Origin: Halorubrum lacusprofundi ATCC 49239
Lineage (GTDB): Archaea; Halobacteriota; Halobacteria; Halobacteriales; Haloferacaceae
Length of the DNA stretch: 64,000 bases
Reading direction: 5' to 3'
Assembly: GCF_000022205.1 (NCBI RefSeq)
Contig: NC_012029.1
Span: forward strand, 496,001 to 560,000
Within the stretch, counting starts at the first letter, position 1. The number at the start of each line of letters is the position of its first letter. Below the pieces are notes generated by a model that was not told the DNA's origin, made no database searches, and was given only the letters and a program-made list of their open reading frames with translations. Shown piece after piece: positions 25,826 to 35,878 of this stretch. A program made the position numbers and the translations under genes.

Positions 25826-26815
25826 ATGGCATCAAGCCACGACGCGGATACCGAGGGGATCACGCGGCGGAAATCGCTTTCGGCGCTCGCCGGGGCGGGC
25901 GCGCTGGCGCTCGCAGGATGTACGCAGAGCACGGGAGGCGGCAGTGGTGACGCCCTGTCCGGCTCGATCAACATCGCGGGTTCCTCGACCGTCTTCCCGC
26001 TGATGAGCGCGATCGGGGAGGACTTCGCCGCGGAGCACGACCAGGTCTCGGTCGACATCAGTTCGACCGGCTCGGGCGGCGGGTTCTCGAACTACTTCTG
26101 CGTCGGCGACACCGACTTCAACAACGCGAGCCGGCCGATCCAGCCCGCAGAGGAGGAACTCTGCGAGGAGAACGGCGTCGAGTACGTCGAGCTCATCGCG
26201 GCGACGGACGCGCTCACGATCGTCGTCAACCCCGAGGCCGACTGGATCGACTCCCTCACCGTCGAGGAGCTCGCACAGATCTGGGAGGAGGACCCCGCCC
26301 AGACCTGGGACGAGGTCCGCGACGAGTTCCCGAACGAGGAGATCGAGCGGTTCGGCGCCGCCGACACCTCCGGGACGTACGACTACTTCATCGAGAGCAT
26401 TCTGGAGGAGCGCGGTCACACTAGCGACTACCAAGCGACCGAGCAGGACAACTCGATCGCACAGGGCGTCTCGGGCAGCGAGTACGCGATCGGCTACTTC
26501 GGCTTCGCGTACTACTTCCAGAACCCCGATCAGCTCAAGGCGCTCGGGATCGACGACGGCAACGGGCCGGTCGAGCCGAGCCTCGAAACGGCGTCCAGCG
26601 GCGAGTACACTCCCCTTTCCCGGCCGCTGTTCACCTACCCGTCGATCGAGTCACTCGGCAAGGAGCACGTCGCCGAGTTCGCGCGCTACTTCGTCGAGCA
26701 GACGACCAACGAGGACCTCGTCGCCGGCGACGTGGGATACGTGCCCGCGACTGAAGAGACCCAAGAGGAGCAGATGGAGATCCTCGAGGACGCTATCGAG
26801 CGGGCGCAGGAGTAA
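25826..26815 (+). CDS. pstS: phosphate-binding lipoprotein PstS
   Basis: A 329-residue periplasmic-face phosphate receptor of the Pst ABC importer. Tat signal with twin Arg14-Arg15 (TRRKSLSALAG) and lipobox LAGC, so Cys32 is the likely lipidated residue. The mature part shows the phosphate-site patterns GSSTVFPLMSAI, STGSGGGFSNYF and ADTSGTYDYF. I choose ATG 25826 over an in-frame GTG three bases earlier; AGGTG just upstream is a possible Shine-Dalgarno site. First gene of pstSCAB-phoU. Confidence 0.92.
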   Translation: MASSHDADTEGITRRKSLSALAGAGALALAGCTQSTGGGSGDALSGSINIAGSSTVFPLMSAIGEDFAAEHDQVSVDISSTGSGGGFSNYFCVGDTDFNNASRPIQPAEEELCEENGVEYVELIAATDALTIVVNPEADWIDSLTVEELAQIWEEDPAQTWDEVRDEFPNEEIERFGAADTSGTYDYFIESILEERGHTSDYQATEQDNSIAQGVSGSEYAIGYFGFAYYFQNPDQLKALGIDDGNGPVEPSLETASSGEYTPLSRPLFTYPSIESLGKEHVAEFARYFVEQTTNEDLVAGDVGYVPATEETQEEQMEILEDAIERAQE

Positions 26816-26870
26816 CGAGCGTTATGAACCGGTGTATTGATTTACGACAGCGTTCGATACTCGACCGGTT

Positions 26871-27845
26871 GTGACAGATAGTACCGAGAGTCCCGATCTC
26901 CAGCGTCGGAGCGGGCTCAGACGACTGAAGGAGGGAACCTACGGCGGGCTCTTCGCCGCGTGCGCGGCGATCACCCTGCTCACGACGGTAGCGATCTTCG
27001 TGACGCTGCTGTCGGACGCGGTGGTGTTTTTCCAAGAGATACCGATAACCGAGTTCCTGACCGGCACCAACTGGAGCCCGAACCCGGCCGGCGGCGGGCA
27101 GGCGTTCGGCATCATCCCCCTGCTGATCGGGACGCTCGTCGTGACGATCACGGCGGCGTTCATCGCGCTCCCCCTGGGGACGCTAACGGCGATTTACCTC
27201 AGCGAGTATGCGACCTCGAACGCGCGCTCGATACTCAAGCCACTCTTAGAGATCCTCGCTGGCATCCCGACCGTCGTGTACGGGTACTTCGCGCTGGTGT
27301 ACATCACGCCGGCGCTGAAGGCGACGCTGTTCCCGAGTATGAGCACATTCAACGCGCTCTCGGCGTCGATCATGGTCGGTATCATGACGATCCCGATGGT
27401 GTCGTCGATCTCCGAGGACGCGATGAGCGCGGTTCCCGACGACCTTCGGCAGGCCGGGTACGGGCTCGGCGCCACGAAGTTCGAGGTGTCGACCGGGATC
27501 GTCGTTCCGGCCTCCATTTCGGGGATCTCTTCCTCGTACATTCTCGCGGTGTCCCGTGCCATCGGCGAGACGATGATCGTCGTCGTCGCGATGGGCGCGC
27601 AGGCGCGGATGCCGGCGGTTCGGGAGGCCGCCTTCGGGATCCCGATCGTCAACCCCGCCGATGTTCTCTTGGAGTCCGGGATGACGATTACCGTCGCAAT
27701 GGTGCAGATCGCGGGCGGCGATCTCACAGGTGGGTCGATACCGTATGATTCGATGTTCGCGCTCGGCCTCACGCTGTTCGTGGTGACCCTCGTAATGAAC
27801 GTGATCAGTGATATCATTGCACAGCGGTACCGGGAGGAGTACTAA
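26871..27845 (+). CDS. pstC: phosphate ABC transporter permease PstC
   Basis: A 324-residue inner-membrane permease with six or seven helices. The binding-protein-dependent transport signature appears as RQAGYGLGATKFEVSTGIVVP (about 196-215, the EAA loop; partly quoted), followed by SRAIGETMIVVVAMG, typical of PstC. GTG start, 55 bp after pstS. Its TAA stop overlaps the ATG of pstA by one base, indicating coupled translation. Confidence 0.92.
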   Translation: MTDSTESPDLQRRSGLRRLKEGTYGGLFAACAAITLLTTVAIFVTLLSDAVVFFQEIPITEFLTGTNWSPNPAGGGQAFGIIPLLIGTLVVTITAAFIALPLGTLTAIYLSEYATSNARSILKPLLEILAGIPTVVYGYFALVYITPALKATLFPSMSTFNALSASIMVGIMTIPMVSSISEDAMSAVPDDLRQAGYGLGATKFEVSTGIVVPASISGISSSYILAVSRAIGETMIVVVAMGAQARMPAVREAAFGIPIVNPADVLLESGMTITVAMVQIAGGDLTGGSIPYDSMFALGLTLFVVTLVMNVISDIIAQRYREEY

Positions 27846-29611
27846 TGGCGACGGACAACGCGAACACGAGCGGGTTCGGTGAGGTGAGCCGGGTCCGAGG
27901 GATCGCCTTCGAGTACCTCTCGCTCGGTGCGAGCGTGATCGGGCTCGTCGCGCTCGGCGTGCTCCTCGTGTACGTCACGATCGACGCCTTCGACCTGGCG
28001 AACGCCAGCCCGGAGTGGCTGCTGACGTACTTCCTCGCCCTCGTCGTTCCATTCCTCGCGTTCTGCCTGTACAGCGTGAACGATCCGGCGGTGACTCGAC
28101 GGTCCGTCGGCGCTCTCGGCGGCGGCCTCGTCGGTGTCGCGGCGATTTTCACCGCGATCGAGGCGTTCGTCGTGGCGATCCCGCGACTCAGCTGGCAGCT
28201 CGCGTACCTCTTCGTCGTCGCGATGCCGGTCACCGCGTATCTCGCGTACGTCGGGAGCCGCGGTCAGGTCGGCGCTGTCGGCTTCGGACTGGTGGGCCGA
28301 CTCGTCGGCGGGGTCGCGATCGGACTCGCCCTGGGGACGCTGTTCTTGGTGCTCGACCCGCTGGTGTGGTTCCTCGCGTACACGCTGGGCGTCGTTCCGG
28401 CCGCGGCGCTGTACGCGTACGGCAGCTGGCGCTCGGTGCCGCGAGCGACGACTGCGGCGATCCCTGTCGGACTCGTCGGGGTCGTCGCCGCGGTGTTCCT
28501 TCGGGGCGTTATCGCCACGTACCCGTCGAATCTCATCATCTACATCTGGACGCTGGCGGTCCCCATCGCGGTCGCCGGCGGGCGCATTGTCGCCGACCGC
28601 GGAAGCCAAGTTGCGGCGATCGCGACCGGCGGCGTGCCGCTCGCGATCGCGATCGCCGGCGGGTTCCTCGCCGGCGGCCTCGGCGTCCCCGGCCCCACCG
28701 TGCTGCTCGTCCTCATCACGGTCGGCGTGCCGACGGCGGTCTACGTTCACCGGGTGATCGATGTGGGCGACGGACTCGTCGGACTGGCGCTACCGGCCCT
28801 CCTCGTCGGTGGCGCACTCGTCGGCGCACTCGTCGTCGAGGCGTGGGGGGTTCCCGCGCCCGACCCGTGGCTCGACGCCGGGTACGTCACGGAGGCGCCG
28901 TCGAGTACTGCGATCGAGGCCGGACTCTACCCGGCGATCGTCGGCTCGGTGATCATCATCGCGCTGGTCGCGGTGCTGTCGTTCGTCCTCGGCGTCGGGA
29001 CCTCCGTCTTCTTAGAGGAGTACATGCCCGGGAGCGGTATCCTCGGATCGCTGACGCGGCTGCTCCAGGTGAACATCGCGAACCTCGCTGCGATCCCGTC
29101 GGTGGTGTACGGGCTGCTCGGACTGGGACTGTTCGCCAACCTGCTCGGGTTCGGGCTGGGAACCGCGGTGACGGCCTCGCTGACGCTGTCACTGCTCATC
29201 CTCCCGATCACGATCATCTCTGCACAGGAGGCGATCCGGTCGGTCCCGGACGACCTGCGACGAGGGTCGGACGCGATGGGTGCGACCCGGTGGCAGACGA
29301 CGAAGAACGTCGTCCTTCCGGAGGCGTTCCCCGGCATCTTGACCGGGACGATCCTCGCTCTCGGGCGGGCGATCGGCGAAACCGCGCCGCTCATCATGAT
29401 CGGGGCGGCAACGACCGTGTTCAGCGCGCCGGACAGCCTCTTCAGCCGATTCAGCGCGATGCCGATGCAGATCTACGCGTGGGCGAACTTCCCGCAGGCC
29501 GAGTTCCGGTACGGGGTCGTCGCGGCCGGCGTGATCACGCTGCTGATCATCCTCGTTGGCATGAACGGAACGGCGATACTGCTGCGGAACCGCGCGGAGC
29601 GGGGAAACTAA
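27845..29611 (+). CDS. pstA: phosphate ABC transporter permease PstA, long form
   Basis: 588 residues, about twice the size of bacterial PstA. The C-terminal ~260 residues are the canonical permease, with [10 protein letters not shown], the EAA-type loop [21 protein letters not shown] (about 472-491, partly quoted) and [13 protein letters not shown]. The N-terminal ~330 residues add about ten further hydrophobic segments without a motif I recognise. Long PstA proteins also occur in other haloarchaea as I recall; the extra domain's role is unknown. Starts 1 bp inside the pstC stop; pstB follows after a single base. Confidence 0.88.
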   Translation: MATDNANTSGFGEVSRVRGIAFEYLSLGASVIGLVALGVLLVYVTIDAFDLANASPEWLLTYFLALVVPFLAFCLYSVNDPAVTRRSVGALGGGLVGVAAIFTAIEAFVVAIPRLSWQLAYLFVVAMPVTAYLAYVGSRGQVGAVGFGLVGRLVGGVAIGLALGTLFLVLDPLVWFLAYTLGVVPAAALYAYGSWRSVPRATTAAIPVGLVGVVAAVFLRGVIATYPSNLIIYIWTLAVPIAVAGGRIVADRGSQVAAIATGGVPLAIAIAGGFLAGGLGVPGPTVLLVLITVGVPTAVYVHRVIDVGDGLVGLALPALLVGGALVGALVVEAWGVPAPDPWLDAGYVTEAPSSTAIEAGLYPAIVGSVIIIALVAVLSFVLGVGTSVFLEEYMPGSGILGSLTRLLQVNIANLAAIPSVVYGLLGLGLFANLLGFGLGTAVTASLTLSLLILPITIISAQEAIRSVPDDLRRGSDAMGATRWQTTKNVVLPEAFPGILTGTILALGRAIGETAPLIMIGAATTVFSAPDSLFSRFSAMPMQIYAWANFPQAEFRYGVVAAGVITLLIILVGMNGTAILLRNRAERGN

Positions 29612-29612
29612 C

Positions 29613-30443
29613 ATGAGTAACACAGAACCGAGCGAATCGCTCATCACGACGGACGTAGAGACCGGATCGAACGAGCAGACCGCGACGCCCGATCGGACCG
29701 CGGTCGCCGCGCGCGACCTGAACGTTTTCTATGGAGACGAACAGGCGATCGACGACGTGTCGATGGAGATACCCGAAAAACGGGTGACCGCGCTGATCGG
29801 TCCCTCCGGCTGCGGCAAGTCGACGTTCCTCCGGTGTATCAACCGAATGAACGACATGATCGAGATCTGCCGCGTCGAGGGGGAGGTGGAGTTCGGCGGC
29901 AAGAACGTATACGACGCCGACGTGGACCCCGTCGCCCTCCGCCGGAAGATCGGGATGGTGTTCCAGAAGCCGAACCCGTTCCCGAAGTCGATCCGCGACA
30001 ACGTCGCGTACGGGCTGAAGATCCAGGGGTACGACGGCGACATCGACGAGCGCGTCGAGGAGTCGCTGAAAGGCGCTGCCCTCTGGGACGAGGTGAAAGA
30101 CCAACTCGACTCCTCGGGGCTCGAACTGTCCGGCGGGCAACAGCAGCGGCTCTGTATCGCCCGGGCGATTGCGGCCGACCCGGAGGTCATCCTGATGGAC
30201 GAGCCGACGTCAGCGCTCGACCCCGTCGCGGCCTCGAAGATCGAGGACCTCATCGACGATCTGGCGGAGGAGTACACGGTGATCATCGTCACCCACAACA
30301 TGCAGCAGGCGGCGCGCATCTCCGACCGGACCGCCGTCTTCCTCACCGGCGGTCGGCTCGTCGAGTACGACGACACGACGAAGATCTTCGAGGACCCGGA
30401 AGAACAGCGCGTTGAAGACTACATCACGGGGAAGTTCGGATAG
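29613..30443 (+). CDS. pstB: phosphate ABC transporter ATPase PstB
   Basis: A 276-residue ABC ATPase. Walker [10 protein letters not shown] (about 64-72), Q-loop [12 protein letters not shown] (the PstB-specific form), signature LSGGQQQRL, Walker [13 protein letters not shown] and switch His [10 protein letters not shown]. The N-terminal ~30 residues are an acidic extension. It drives phosphate import through PstCA. The stop is directly followed by the phoU ATG with no gap. Confidence 0.95.
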   Translation: MSNTEPSESLITTDVETGSNEQTATPDRTAVAARDLNVFYGDEQAIDDVSMEIPEKRVTALIGPSGCGKSTFLRCINRMNDMIEICRVEGEVEFGGKNVYDADVDPVALRRKIGMVFQKPNPFPKSIRDNVAYGLKIQGYDGDIDERVEESLKGAALWDEVKDQLDSSGLELSGGQQQRLCIARAIAADPEVILMDEPTSALDPVAASKIEDLIDDLAEEYTVIIVTHNMQQAARISDRTAVFLTGGRLVEYDDTTKIFEDPEEQRVEDYITGKFG

Positions 30444-31142
30444 ATGCCCCGCGAGAACTACCAGGAGCGGCTCAACGAGCTCCGGACCGACGTGGTCGCG
30501 ATGGGAGATCTGGTTCTCGACCGGTACGAGACCGCCCTCCGCGCGGCCGAGACGGGCGACGACGACCTCGCCGACGAGGTCATCGGCGGCGATCACGTGG
30601 TCAACGACCGATACCTCAAACTGGAAGAGGAGTGTACGGAACTCCTCGCGCTCCAGCAGCCCGTGGCCGGGGACCTCCGGCTGGTGACGGCCTCGTTTAA
30701 GATCATCACTGATCTCGAACGAGTGGCCGACCTCGCGACGAACATCGCCGAGTACGGCGGCGAGGACGGCGGGATCCACCCGGCTGTCGACTTCCGCGGG
30801 CTTGGCGATGCCGCCGGTGAGATGGTCGCGGACGCGGTCGCGGCCTACGAGGCGTCCGATCCCGACGCCTGCCGGGAGATCGACACCCGAGACGACGACC
30901 TCGACGAGCGGTGTCGGCGAGCCAGCGAGGCGGTCGTCCGGGAGCTTCTCGAAGCGGACCGCGCCCGCATCGAGGCGAATGGGGCTCCAGAGGCGGACTC
31001 CGGCCACCTGGCCGACGCCCTCGACGACGTCTCCCGCGCCTTGCTGGCGATCCGCGACCTCGAACGCGTCGGCGACCACGCGGTCAACATCGCTGCCCGG
31101 ACGCTGTTCATGATCGAGAGCGACGACGAACTGATCTACTGA
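30444..31142 (+). CDS. phoU: phosphate signalling protein PhoU
   Basis: A 232-residue all-helical PhoU protein with two PhoU repeats; the metal-binding D/E-x-x-x-D motifs are visible as TDLERVADLATNIAEY (about 90-105) and IRDLERVGDHAVNIA (about 198-212). PhoU restrains Pst transport and signalling when phosphate is ample. The ATG follows the pstB stop immediately. The first half matches archaeal PhoU rather than the AbrB-fused type also found in haloarchaea. Confidence 0.92.
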   Translation: MPRENYQERLNELRTDVVAMGDLVLDRYETALRAAETGDDDLADEVIGGDHVVNDRYLKLEEECTELLALQQPVAGDLRLVTASFKIITDLERVADLATNIAEYGGEDGGIHPAVDFRGLGDAAGEMVADAVAAYEASDPDACREIDTRDDDLDERCRRASEAVVRELLEADRARIEANGAPEADSGHLADALDDVSRALLAIRDLERVGDHAVNIAARTLFMIESDDELIY

Positions 31143-31204
31143 GCGGCGGACGGCACGAGAACCGGAACGGGCGACGAGAAGCGACCCACCACGCGCCAAC
31201 ACCC

Positions 31205-31669
31205 ATGACACAATCCACCGACACCGCGGACGACGAAGCGGCCGACACGACGACTACCCTCACGTTCATGTGCGTCCGCAACGCCGGGCGGAGCCAGATG
31301 GCGACGGCGTTCGCGGAGCGCGAGCGCGACCGGCGCGGCCTCGGCGACCGCGTCGAGATCGTAACGGGCGGGACGATGCCCGCGGACAGCGTTCACGACG
31401 TGGTCGTCGAGGCGCTCGCGGAGGTCGGTCTCGACGTGAACGGCCGGACGCCGCAGCACGTCTCCGACGAGACGCTCGCCGCGTCCGACTTCGCCGCCAC
31501 GATGGGCTGCTCGACGCTCGAATTGGACGGCGTCGACACCGACGACTGGGACCTCGACGACCCGGGCGAGCGCCCGATCGAGGAGGTACGTCCGATCCGC
31601 GACGAGATCGAGCGCCGCGTGATCGCGGTCTTCGACGAGCGGTTCGGCGAGTACGACGGCGAGCAGTAG
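31205..31669 (+). CDS. low-molecular-weight phosphatase/arsenate reductase-like protein
   Basis: A 154-residue protein with the P-loop CVRNAGRS (Cys23, Arg29, Ser30), which fits C-x5-R-S of LMW protein tyrosine phosphatases and ArsC-type arsenate reductases, and an Asp-Pro motif (DLDDPGERP) as general acid. The first ~18 residues are an acidic Thr/Asp-rich tail. It begins 62 bp after phoU in the same direction and may be the sixth gene of the phosphate operon. It could counter arsenate entering through Pst, or act on a phosphoprotein or small phosphate ester. The thioredoxin-coupled Cys pair of classical ArsC is not evident, which favours phosphatase. Confidence 0.78.
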   Translation: MTQSTDTADDEAADTTTTLTFMCVRNAGRSQMATAFAERERDRRGLGDRVEIVTGGTMPADSVHDVVVEALAEVGLDVNGRTPQHVSDETLAASDFAATMGCSTLELDGVDTDDWDLDDPGERPIEEVRPIRDEIERRVIAVFDERFGEYDGEQ

Positions 31670-31943
31670 GTTGGACGGGGAGAACGAGATCCCTGCATCG
31701 GATCTGGTGTGGTACTGAAACTCGCTCGGGACGTTCCTCGCGTTGATCCGCGGCGTCCTCTTTATTTTCTCGCTCGGCGGGATAGTCGTCGACCGCGTCG
31801 GTCCGGCTCCGTGTCCGTTTCCGAAGTGAATGATCGTATCCGGCCGTCTCGGCCGGCACCTTCGCTGCGGTGATCCCCGTCGTCACCTGCTTCCCGCTCA
31901 CGACGGTCGCAGGCTCGACTTCGGAGGGCCCAGTATGGGCGAA

Positions 31944-34655
31944 TCAGCCGCTCTCGGTCGTCTTCGAGGCCTCTGTCATGTCGCTGGTCTGTTCATCTAA
32001 CAGTTCGACGGTCCCGGTGTCCCCATTGACGCGAATCCGCTGTCCGTCGCTGATCACCTCCGTCGCATCGGCTACGGAGACGACAGCGGGAAGGCCGTAC
32101 TCGCGGGCGACGAGCGCGCCGTGGGTCAAGCGTCCGCCGACCTCGGTGACCAGTCCGCCCGCGGTCGCGAACAGCGGCGTCCACGCGGGGTCGGACGACG
32201 GACACACGAGGATTTCGCCCGACTGGAGGGTCGTGTGCGCCGGATCGACGACGATCCGAGCCACGCCTTCGACGACGCCGGCGGAGACCCCGGTTCCGAC
32301 CAGCGTGTGCTCGTCGACGTCCGTGCGTTCCACTCGAGGAATTTCGCCCTCGCTGGTGATGAGCGGCGGGATATCGATCCGGCCGTGCCGCTCGTGCTCC
32401 CGTTTTCGTACGGCGATGTCGGGGACCTCGCTGTCAGGGTCCTCGATGAGCGAGAAGAGTTCTCCTCTCCGGAGAAACCACACGTCGTTCGGGTCGTCGA
32501 GGGCGTCCTCGAGAACGAGATGCTCGCCCGCCCGCTGGATCGCCTCGTGCCACGCTGCGAACAGGTGTGCGACGGCGTGCTTCGGTTCGTCTCGGAGGTG
32601 AATGTGGCTTCGATACGTCCGGAGCAGATGACTCACGAGCGGCCCGCGGACGGGCCCGAGCAACCCTCGCTTGGCACTCGCTTGTAGCTCGTCGATCGCG
32701 GCCTGTGCCTCCCGTTTGCGCTCACGGAGCCGAGACTGGTGTGCGCCCGGTTTCTCGCCGGCAAGGTTCCCCCGGACGATGCCGAGCGGGGCTGAGGGGT
32801 CGTCGCGCCACCGGGGACGACTCGGATCGAACTCGCCGACGGCGCGGTGACCAAACTCGACGATAAACTCGTCGAACGCCTCAACAAACGCCTCGCTTCC
32901 GTCGACGGCGCAGACCGCTTCGTACGGCCGTCCGTCGAGTATCGCCTGTTCGACCGCCGGTGTCTCTCGTGCGATGTCTGCGATATTGCCGAGTGCCAGC
33001 GTCATTCTGGTGCCGACTTCGGCCTCGCTGCCTCTTGCGGCCGCTTCGACGATTGTGGCATCCGCGTCAGGGACCACCCATTCGATGACCGTCCCCGCGA
33101 GCGGTCCGATGACGACGCGCATCGACTTCGGTGACACTTCGGAGACGAACTCGGTCGAAAACCCCTCGAAGACGTTCTCGACCAACTCGGCCGGCTCGTC
33201 GTCCGCCAGAATATCGGCCGCCTGTTCCCTCGCCCACCCGTTGAGCTCGGTCACGAACTCGTCGATGCCTGCCGCCCCGCGAACGAACGGGGCGATCCCT
33301 TGCCAGAACAACCGAGCGAGAATCGGGAGCACGCTGGCGGCCGTACGGAGCAGTGCCGGGAGCGTTGCGAGCGACATATCGATATCGAACTCCCCGCGCC
33401 GCTCCGCGAGCAACTGTTCGGTCCCCTCGGCGGCTGACCGGCTCACTGCGGCGATCGTCTCGACGATGCCCTCACGCGTCTGGCGGAACCCGAGAAACGG
33501 TGTGATGTCCATGTATGCCCGCCCCTCGGTTCTGGTGATCCAGACGCGGTTGCTTCCCGTGAAGCCGTTCATCACCTCGCCGTAGACCGTCTCCCACAGG
33601 TCGAGTGCCAGTGGGGGCATCGGGTCAGTCATCGCCTGTCCGTGGCCGAGGCTGAGGTAGACGTGCAGTCGATCGTCATCTGGGCGAGGGACCGGTAGCG
33701 AGACGAGTGACGTGATCGGCCGGGACTGCAGAACGACGAACTCACCGTCGGCGAGCGCCCACTCGATATCCTGTGGCTCGCCGAACAACGCCTCGATCCG
33801 TTCACCGACATCGACGAGTGCCCGGAGCTGGTCGTCGGTGAGGACGCGGGTCTCTCGCCTGCCCATCTGTGTGTCTCTCGAGGTCGTACCCTCTTGGGTG
33901 AGCCTGAGTTCGGTCGCTTTTTCGCCGACTTCGTACTCGATGACTGCACCCGTTTCCCGGGCGATTCGCGCGTGGTCGGCGCTCACCTCGCCGGCGACGA
34001 CCGTGTCGCCTAAGCCGTGCGTCGCGTCGACGGTCGCGACAGTTCGCTTCCCCGTCTCCGGGTCAGCGGTGAACAGCACACCCGCCGCGTCGGCGTCGAC
34101 CATCTCCTGGACGACGACCGCCATCTCGACTTCGGTGTGTGAGATGCCGTTCCGTGCGCGATAGGCGACCGCCCGGTCGGTGAACAGGCTGGCCATGCAG
34201 CCGCGGACCCTGTCGACGATAGCGTCGGCAGTGACTCCGAGATGGGTGTCGTGCTGGCCAGCGAACGACGCCGTCGCGAGGTCCTCTGCCGTCGCCGACG
34301 AACGGACGGCATACGTCGTGCTAGCGTCACCGTCGAGCGCGTCGGCGATCGCACGCGTGATCGGTTCGCCGACCGGTCGATCGCGGATGAGCGACCGAAT
34401 CTCGGTGGCTGTCGTCGCTAGTGCGCCGGAGTCACGGGAGTCGTGTGAATCGAGTTGCTTGATCGCTTCTCTGATCTCCGCGTCGTCCGTGACTGTCCGA
34501 TACGCTGCAGTCGTCACAACAAACCCGGACGGGACCGGAAGTCCCGCATCAACGAGAACGCCGAGGTTCACACCTTTGCCGCCGGCGACACCGAGGTCGT
34601 CGGCCCCGAGAGAATCGAATCGGCGGACGTAGTGTGGTTGCGGGTTCTGCGTCAT
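31944..34655 (-). CDS. rifampicin phosphotransferase-like PEP synthase relative
   Basis: 903 residues with three parts: an N-terminal PPDK-type ATP-binding domain (about 1-320, GGKGVNLGVLVDAGLPVPSG and EWALADGEFVVLQSRP), a large middle domain (about 330-780, LSLGHGQAMTDPMPPLALDL) and a C-terminal swivelling His domain (GGRLTHGALVAREYGLP, catalytic His near 840). The His domain at the end and the lack of a PEP-binding TIM barrel separate it from PEP synthase and match the layout of rifampicin phosphotransferase. The true substrate is unknown; haloarchaea would rarely meet rifamycins. It is monocistronic and divergent from nothing obvious. Confidence 0.8.
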   Translation of the reverse strand: MTQNPQPHYVRRFDSLGADDLGVAGGKGVNLGVLVDAGLPVPSGFVVTTAAYRTVTDDAEIREAIKQLDSHDSRDSGALATTATEIRSLIRDRPVGEPITRAIADALDGDASTTYAVRSSATAEDLATASFAGQHDTHLGVTADAIVDRVRGCMASLFTDRAVAYRARNGISHTEVEMAVVVQEMVDADAAGVLFTADPETGKRTVATVDATHGLGDTVVAGEVSADHARIARETGAVIEYEVGEKATELRLTQEGTTSRDTQMGRRETRVLTDDQLRALVDVGERIEALFGEPQDIEWALADGEFVVLQSRPITSLVSLPVPRPDDDRLHVYLSLGHGQAMTDPMPPLALDLWETVYGEVMNGFTGSNRVWITRTEGRAYMDITPFLGFRQTREGIVETIAAVSRSAAEGTEQLLAERRGEFDIDMSLATLPALLRTAASVLPILARLFWQGIAPFVRGAAGIDEFVTELNGWAREQAADILADDEPAELVENVFEGFSTEFVSEVSPKSMRVVIGPLAGTVIEWVVPDADATIVEAAARGSEAEVGTRMTLALGNIADIARETPAVEQAILDGRPYEAVCAVDGSEAFVEAFDEFIVEFGHRAVGEFDPSRPRWRDDPSAPLGIVRGNLAGEKPGAHQSRLRERKREAQAAIDELQASAKRGLLGPVRGPLVSHLLRTYRSHIHLRDEPKHAVAHLFAAWHEAIQRAGEHLVLEDALDDPNDVWFLRRGELFSLIEDPDSEVPDIAVRKREHERHGRIDIPPLITSEGEIPRVERTDVDEHTLVGTGVSAGVVEGVARIVVDPAHTTLQSGEILVCPSSDPAWTPLFATAGGLVTEVGGRLTHGALVAREYGLPAVVSVADATEVISDGQRIRVNGDTGTVELLDEQTSDMTEASKTTESG

Positions 34656-34828
34656 GCTCAGCTCTGTCGTGGATATCGGGGAGTCACCAACGTAACGGTT
34701 GTGCCGGTATCACTCGCCATCCCCTCTCGGGTCGGTTACACTCGGTCGCGGAACTCCCGGTCGGAACAGGTGCGCGCCACCGCACCGCCGCGGACAGTTC
34801 TAAATACCTCACCGCTCGCACGGATTCG

Positions 34829-35725
34829 TCACTCCGTCCGAACGCACACTTCGATACCGTCGGCGTCGGTGACTGCGATCCCGTCTTCTCGTTCCTCAAC
34901 GACGAACTCGACATCGCCGTCGGCCGCGACCGCGTCGAGCCGTTCTCGCACCGCTTCCAAGGCGGCCGCGTCGGGGACGACCACCTCGAACCACGCGAGC
35001 CCGCGCCCCGCGGCCGGCGTCGTCCGCCCCTGCCACGTGTTCGCGCCGAGGTGGTGGTGGTAGTCGCCGGCCGCGACGAACCGGACGTTCGGGCCGGTCA
35101 TCCCGACCTCGAAGCCGAGGCCGTCGACGTACACCGCCTCGAACGCCGACAGCGAGGTGACTTCGAGATGCATGTGACCCACGTCGGTGCCGGGCGGGAC
35201 GCGGTCGACGAGGTCGCCGTCGGAGTTCGCTCCTCCCGCCGCCCCGGAGACGCCCTCGATGTCGAGCGGTTCGGTCGCCATCTGCACCGTCCCGTCGTCG
35301 TCGACGGGCCACTCCTCGCGGGGGCGGTCGCGGTAGATCTCCACGCCGTTGCCTTCGGGATCGTCGAGGTACAGCGCCTCGCTGACGAGGTGGTCGGAAG
35401 CGCCGTCGAGCCGCCACCGCTCTCGCACACGGGCCAGCCCCTCGCCGATCGCGGCGCGTGAGGGAACGCGGAACGCGGTGTGAAAGAGGCCGGCGTCGGT
35501 CCGACCCCGCTCCGGGCGATCGGGGTCTCGGTCCAAGACGAGCAGGATGGTCCCGTCGACACCGAGGGTCGCTCGGTCGTCGTCGCGGTCGAGGACCGCG
35601 AGGCCGACCACGTCGCGGTAGAACGCGGTCGTCTCGTCGAGGTCTGCGACCCGGAGCGCGGCGCGACCGATCCGCGTCCCGGCGGGGAGTCGGTCGTCGG
35701 ACGGGGCGGGAGCGTCGAAATCCAT
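34829..35725 (-). CDS. VOC-family ring-cleavage dioxygenase-like (CatE-type)
   Basis: 298 residues made of two vicinal-oxygen-chelate modules, as in catechol-2,3-dioxygenase CatE. Module one has ADLDETTAFYRDVVGL, FHTAFRVPS and GVEIYRDRP; module two has GHMHLEVTSL, DYHHHLGANTW and FEVVVPD, supplying the His/His/Glu metal site. The position that is often His at the start of module one reads GRAALRV. Such proteins are common in haloarchaea, and activity on catechol is not assured. ATG at 35725 is preferred over an in-frame TTG at 35755. Confidence 0.8.
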   Translation of the reverse strand: MDFDAPAPSDDRLPAGTRIGRAALRVADLDETTAFYRDVVGLAVLDRDDDRATLGVDGTILLVLDRDPDRPERGRTDAGLFHTAFRVPSRAAIGEGLARVRERWRLDGASDHLVSEALYLDDPEGNGVEIYRDRPREEWPVDDDGTVQMATEPLDIEGVSGAAGGANSDGDLVDRVPPGTDVGHMHLEVTSLSAFEAVYVDGLGFEVGMTGPNVRFVAAGDYHHHLGANTWQGRTTPAAGRGLAWFEVVVPDAAALEAVRERLDAVAADGDVEFVVEEREDGIAVTDADGIEVCVRTE

Positions 35726-35878
35726 GTGATTCGGTACCACCTCCGGCGCGTTCAACGCGTCGGTCGCGGAAGCCCGCGTCGCGCTCGCTCTCTCCCCGCC
35801 CGTCTACCCGCGGCGACGCGCCCCGAACCATCCTGAACGTCCGTTAGAATCAAACGGGCACGCGACGGAGAGTCTGGT

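Noticed and set aside
31840-31856. CCGGCCG-TCT-CGGCCGG hairpin
   Set aside because: A lone short inverted repeat between convergent genes; perhaps part of a terminator, but no T-tract supports it.
31670-31943. A short hydrophobic frame (around LIRGVLFIFSLGGIVV) after the LMW phosphatase gene
   Set aside because: Only about 34 codons are open and there is no ATG or GTG start; best regarded as chance.
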